This document shows, in pieces, positions 34,307-37,240 of a stretch of 37,240 nucleotides of DNA. Origin of the DNA: an uncultured SAR116 cluster alpha proteobacterium (GTDB lineage Bacteria > Pseudomonadota > Alphaproteobacteria > Puniceispirillales > Marisalimonadaceae); contig CACJFI010000012.1 of NCBI GenBank assembly GCA_902592615.1, positions 1-37,240 on the forward strand. The letters run 5' to 3'. The position numbers were made by a program, and so were the translations under genes. The notes below the pieces were generated by a model. It saw nothing but the letters and a program-made list of their open reading frames with translations. It had not been told where the DNA came from and did not search any database. Each line of letters begins with the position of its first letter. Position 1 is the stretch's first letter.

Positions 34307-35794
34307 TCACTTATTAGTATTATTTTGTTTTTTTAGTTTAAGATAAACTGGCCATAAAAGTGATAAAAAAGTTATTATTAGAAATGTAACTGCAAAAGGA
34401 CGTAAAAACATAGGTGCCAAACTACCCTCAGATGCCATTAATCCAGATCTTAATTGTATTTCAGCTATTGGTGACAGAACAAATCCAATCACAAAAGGTC
34501 CCAAAGGCATTTTGAATTTTTCCATTAAAAATCCAATAATTCCAAAAAACATCATAACCCAAACGTCAAAAAAATTATTACTTACTGCATAAACCCCAAT
34601 AATGCAAAACAGTAAAATTAAACTTAATAAGTAAACTCTTGGAACAAATAATAATTTTGCAATGTGGAAAACTGAAAAAATTAAAATTCCAAACATTATT
34701 ATATTACCAATTAAATATGCTGAAATAACTCCATAAGCTATTTCAGGATTATTTGTGAAAAGTAATGGTCCGGGTTCAAGATTATGTATTATCAATGCCC
34801 CAATTAAAATTGCTTCTACCAGAGATCCAGGTATGCCCATGGTTATTAATGGAATTAATGCGCCACCAATTGAAGCGTTATTAGCTGTTTCAGCGGCAAC
34901 CACACCGGGTTCATGACCTGTACCAAATTTCTCAGGGGTTTTTGAAACATTCTTAGTTATTGAATAGGATATCATTGCTGCAATATTAGCTCCAATACCT
35001 GGTAAGAGACCTATCCAAGTTCCAATTATACTTGATCGTAAAAAATTTATATAATGCTTCTTTAAATCATCAAGTTTAATTAAAAATTTAGATTTTTTAA
35101 TAATTACTTTTTTTGGGATTTTTTCTATTTCAATAATATCCTTGAAAATTTGATTTATTGCAAAAGCACCAATTAAAACAGGCATTAAACCAATACCACT
35201 TTCCAAAGCCTCAAAACCAAATGTTAATCTTAATTGTCCAAGTGATGGGTCTATACCTGGAAGATGAACCATCATGCCAAAACATGCTGCCATAAGAGCT
35301 TTTGTCATTGAACCTTCTGTTAAACTTGAAAGCATGACTAAAGCCATCAAAACCATAGTAAAATATTCCCAAGGACCAAAAGTAAGAGCCAATTTTGCCA
35401 AGGGGGGTGATAAAACTGCCAGGAATATCCATGAGACAATACCACCAATAAATGAGGAGGTGATGCCTATCCCTAATGCTCTAGCAGCTAGCCCTTTTTG
35501 GGCCATTGGGTAACCATCAAAAGTAGTCATTATTGAGGCAGGGGTTCCCGGCATTCTCAATAAAATTGCTGCAATCTGACTGCCTGAAATTCCGCCAACA
35601 TACATACCAATTAGTAAAGTAATGGCATTTACACTGTCCATAAAAAAGGTTAGTGGTAAGGTCAAGGTAATTAACATTGTCGTTGTAAGGCCTGGGATAG
35701 ATCCAACTAAAATACCAAGTGTTACTCCAAAAAACAGTAAAAAAAATGGCCAAAAGTTTGTTAAATATAAAAGAGAATTTATTAAATTTTCCAT
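34307..35794 (-). CDS. tctA: Second TTT transporter large membrane subunit TctA
   Basis: I choose ATG 35794 (495 residues), because MENLINSLLYLTNF lines up with the start of the other TctA; a GTG at 35803 adds three residues. TctA signatures are GILVGSIPGLTTTM, LRMPGTPASIMTTFDGYPMA and NNASIGGALIPLITMGIPGS, with about twelve membrane segments. It differs clearly from the first TctA and so probably serves another substrate. It is the last gene of the second tctCBA set, and a 115-base spacer with no visible gene follows. Confidence 0.92.
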   Translation of the reverse strand: MENLINSLLYLTNFWPFFLLFFGVTLGILVGSIPGLTTTMLITLTLPLTFFMDSVNAITLLIGMYVGGISGSQIAAILLRMPGTPASIMTTFDGYPMAQKGLAARALGIGITSSFIGGIVSWIFLAVLSPPLAKLALTFGPWEYFTMVLMALVMLSSLTEGSMTKALMAACFGMMVHLPGIDPSLGQLRLTFGFEALESGIGLMPVLIGAFAINQIFKDIIEIEKIPKKVIIKKSKFLIKLDDLKKHYINFLRSSIIGTWIGLLPGIGANIAAMISYSITKNVSKTPEKFGTGHEPGVVAAETANNASIGGALIPLITMGIPGSLVEAILIGALIIHNLEPGPLLFTNNPEIAYGVISAYLIGNIIMFGILIFSVFHIAKLLFVPRVYLLSLILLFCIIGVYAVSNNFFDVWVMMFFGIIGFLMEKFKMPLGPFVIGFVLSPIAEIQLRSGLMASEGSLAPMFLRPFAVTFLIITFLSLLWPVYLKLKKQNNTNK

Positions 35795-35809
35795 TTCAAA
35801 CACTATTAT

Positions 35810-36280
35810 TTAAGTCAAATCAACATAAAAAAACTTTGTAAACACATAAAAACTAATAAATGATAAAATTACAGAAAAAGATATAAACCATGGTAATTTC
35901 TCTTTTTTAGGATCTATCATAAAACAGACAAGAATTAAATAAATGATGCAAGTTGGCAAAAAATGTAAAATCTTATTTTCCAATATAGAGATAAAAATAA
36001 TAGTAGATAAAAATACACCTACTGCATTAAGGTATTTTGGTTTATAATTGATTTCTTGAAATTTTCCTCCTCTTTCTTTTCTTAACTTGATTAGTGAATT
36101 TGACATTATCAAAATCGAGAAAATTATCATAATTATAGATAAAGAAATTGGCAATGCAGCTGAGCCTAGAGGTTCATAATCACTTTCAGGAATATCTAGA
36201 GAAAAATAAATAACTATTACACTCAAAATAATTAATAAAGAGCAAATTATTATCTCAAATTTTGGATTAATTTCTGTCAT
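35810..36280 (-). CDS. tctB: Second TTT transporter small membrane subunit TctB
   Basis: The protein has 156 residues with four hydrophobic segments (about 9-28, 42-61, 86-103 and 112-150) and a charged loop KLRKERGGKF in the middle, as in TctB. Its position between tctC and tctA supports the weakly conserved family call. It starts after a 49-base spacer that contains a hairpin following tctC. Confidence 0.82.
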   Translation of the reverse strand: MTEINPKFEIIICSLLIILSVIVIYFSLDIPESDYEPLGSAALPISLSIIMIIFSILIMSNSLIKLRKERGGKFQEINYKPKYLNAVGVFLSTIIFISILENKILHFLPTCIIYLILVCFMIDPKKEKLPWFISFSVILSFISFYVFTKFFYVDLT

Positions 36281-36290
36281 TTTAAAATGT

Positions 36291-36322
36291 TTGCCTATGC
36301 AATAATAATATTACATAGGCAA
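36291..36322 (-). promoter_or_regulatory. Intercistronic hairpin between tctC and tctB (second TTT operon)
   Basis: TTGCCTATG (36291-36299) repeats inverted at 36314-36322. Inside it AATA (36301-36304) pairs with TATT (36309-36312), giving about 13 paired positions with one mismatch. It begins eight bases after the tctC stop in the transcript. No U-run follows (AACATTTTAAAA), so it fits a 3' stabilising hairpin for the tctC part of the message better than a full terminator. Confidence 0.6.
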
Positions 36323-36329
36323 GCTTAAA

Positions 36330-37240
36330 CTATGATTTTTTACTAATTTTGTTTTCTTTTACTACCTTTTGAAGCTTATTTAAAACGTTTAGAGAATCCT
36401 TCAAGGCTTCATCTCCAGGTGTCCAATAAGGATCTAAGGCATTATTACTATAATATTCCTTGATTTCTTTGCTATTTATTGCTTGTTTCAAAGCAGAGGC
36501 CCATTTTTGAGTTATTTCTTTAGACATACCTTTTGGTCCAAGCCATGAGGCAGGGTTTGCCCAAACCGCATCATATCCTAACTCTTTTGCAGTTGGCACA
36601 TCTTTTATAACATTAATACGTTTAGGCCCAAAAAAAACTAGAGCTTTAAGACCTGAGGCTTGATGCTTTAAAAATCCAGCAGCTGAGAATAGTGCAATAT
36701 CTGCGTTGTTTCCTAAAACTTTTTGTAATCGATCAGCACTTCCTCCAACTGAACCAATCATCTTGGTTTCAAAGTTAGCTGAATTTTTTAACATAACACC
36801 AACCAAATGTGGAATAGTCCCAATAGGAACTGCCTCAACTAGACTTCTAGGATTATTTTTTGATTCTGTAATAAGCTCATTAATGGTATTAAATTTAAAA
36901 TCTTTTCTCACTGCCCAGACGGGACTACCACCCCCAGTGTATCCAATAGTTGTAAAATCATTAGGATGAATTTTGTTAACACCCATAGCGTTTGCTATCA
37001 GCATTTGATGATGCCAATGTAGTAAGGTGTGACCATCTGGCTTAGCTTTTAAAACTGCTCTAGCAGCGTTTGCAGCTGCAGCTCCTGGCTTATTAACTAT
37101 TGCTATAGGATGAGCCATTAATTTGTTTTTATTTATGTAGTTAGATATTAGTCGTGCCAAAACATCAGTTCTACCACCAGGTTTAAATCCAACGAATACC
37201 TTTATAGGCTTGCTTGAATTCCATTCAGCGTTTGCTGTGT
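36330..37240 (-). CDS. tctC: Second TTT transporter binding protein TctC (5' end cut by window)
   Basis: The frame stays open to the right edge, past an internal TTG at 37160 that could be mistaken for a start. The visible part has about 303 residues and begins TANAEWNSSKPIKVFVGF, so only the signal peptide is missing and cleavage probably falls near TANA. The PGGRTDVLARLISNYI stretch is the family's PGGxxDxxAR binding region. It ends KENKISKKS at TAG. It is the periplasmic receptor for the downstream tctBA genes and differs from the first TctC. Confidence 0.92.
   Translation of the reverse strand, partial: TANAEWNSSKPIKVFVGFKPGGRTDVLARLISNYINKNKLMAHPIAIVNKPGAAAANAARAVLKAKPDGHTLLHWHHQMLIANAMGVNKIHPNDFTTIGYTGGGSPVWAVRKDFKFNTINELITESKNNPRSLVEAVPIGTIPHLVGVMLKNSANFETKMIGSVGGSADRLQKVLGNNADIALFSAAGFLKHQASGLKALVFFGPKRINVIKDVPTAKELGYDAVWANPASWLGPKGMSKEITQKWASALKQAINSKEIKEYYSNNALDPYWTPGDEALKDSLNVLNKLQKVVKENKISKKS

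Noticed and set aside
1-37240. CRISPR arrays, tRNA or rRNA genes, insertion sequences, phage or defence systems
   Set aside because: No regularly spaced repeats, cloverleaf sequences, transposase, integrase or recognised defence proteins were seen on either strand by reading alone.

Overview
The window is strongly AT-rich and densely coded, and its organism is best described as a streamlined, heterotrophic alphaproteobacterium, probably marine. This is an inference from composition, from very short intergenic gaps, and from gene content: two tripartite tricarboxylate transporters (TTT), one TRAP transporter, three CaiB-type CoA-transferases, three MmgE/PrpD proteins, and glutathione-dependent formaldehyde oxidation. 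I saw no rRNA, tRNA, CRISPR array, insertion sequence, phage gene or attachment site. No gene-free stretch exceeds about 120 bases.

Region 1 (1-3365) holds the tail of an upstream gene, a single-domain cyclic-nucleotide-binding protein, a type I Baeyer-Villiger-like flavin monooxygenase and a YdjM-like membrane hydrolase. Region 2 (3352-9823, minus strand) reads as one six-gene operon in the order enolase-superfamily enzyme, TauD-like dioxygenase, TctC, TctB, TctA, MmgE/PrpD, so it looks like an uptake-plus-catabolism unit for an organic acid. Region 3 (9927-14535) holds a gamma-carbonic anhydrase, a CoA-transferase/enoyl-CoA hydratase pair, and a formaldehyde detoxification pair (class III alcohol dehydrogenase and S-formylglutathione hydrolase).

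Region 4 (14532-17501, minus strand) is a probable operon of a tautomerase-like protein interrupted by an apparent one-base frameshift, a methylglutaconyl-CoA-hydratase-like enzyme, a PcaB-like lyase and a PaaI-like thioesterase. Region 5 (17598-30680) is the core of the window: an HTD2/mesaconyl-CoA-hydratase-like protein, MmgE/PrpD, CaiB, CitE-like lyase, MaoC hydratase, a second CaiB, a TRAP transporter (P, Q, M), then an opposing amidase, another MmgE/PrpD and an acyl-CoA dehydrogenase. The set corresponds gene for gene to what is needed to import a branched C5 dicarboxylate such as itaconate or mesaconate, activate it to a CoA ester, hydrate it to citramalyl-CoA and split it to acetyl-CoA and pyruvate. 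It resembles, from memory, the Pseudomonas aeruginosa itaconate cluster PA0878-PA0886.

Region 6 (30686-37240) holds an AzlCD exporter pair, RidA, a short-chain dehydrogenase, an alpha/beta hydrolase with a small SCP2-like partner, and a second TTT operon (TctC running off the window end, TctB, TctA). Two patterns cut across regions. Each of the three binding-protein genes is followed at once by an RNA hairpin placed before or inside the first membrane-subunit gene. All seven convergent gene pairs meet with at most five bases between stop codons, and four overlap.
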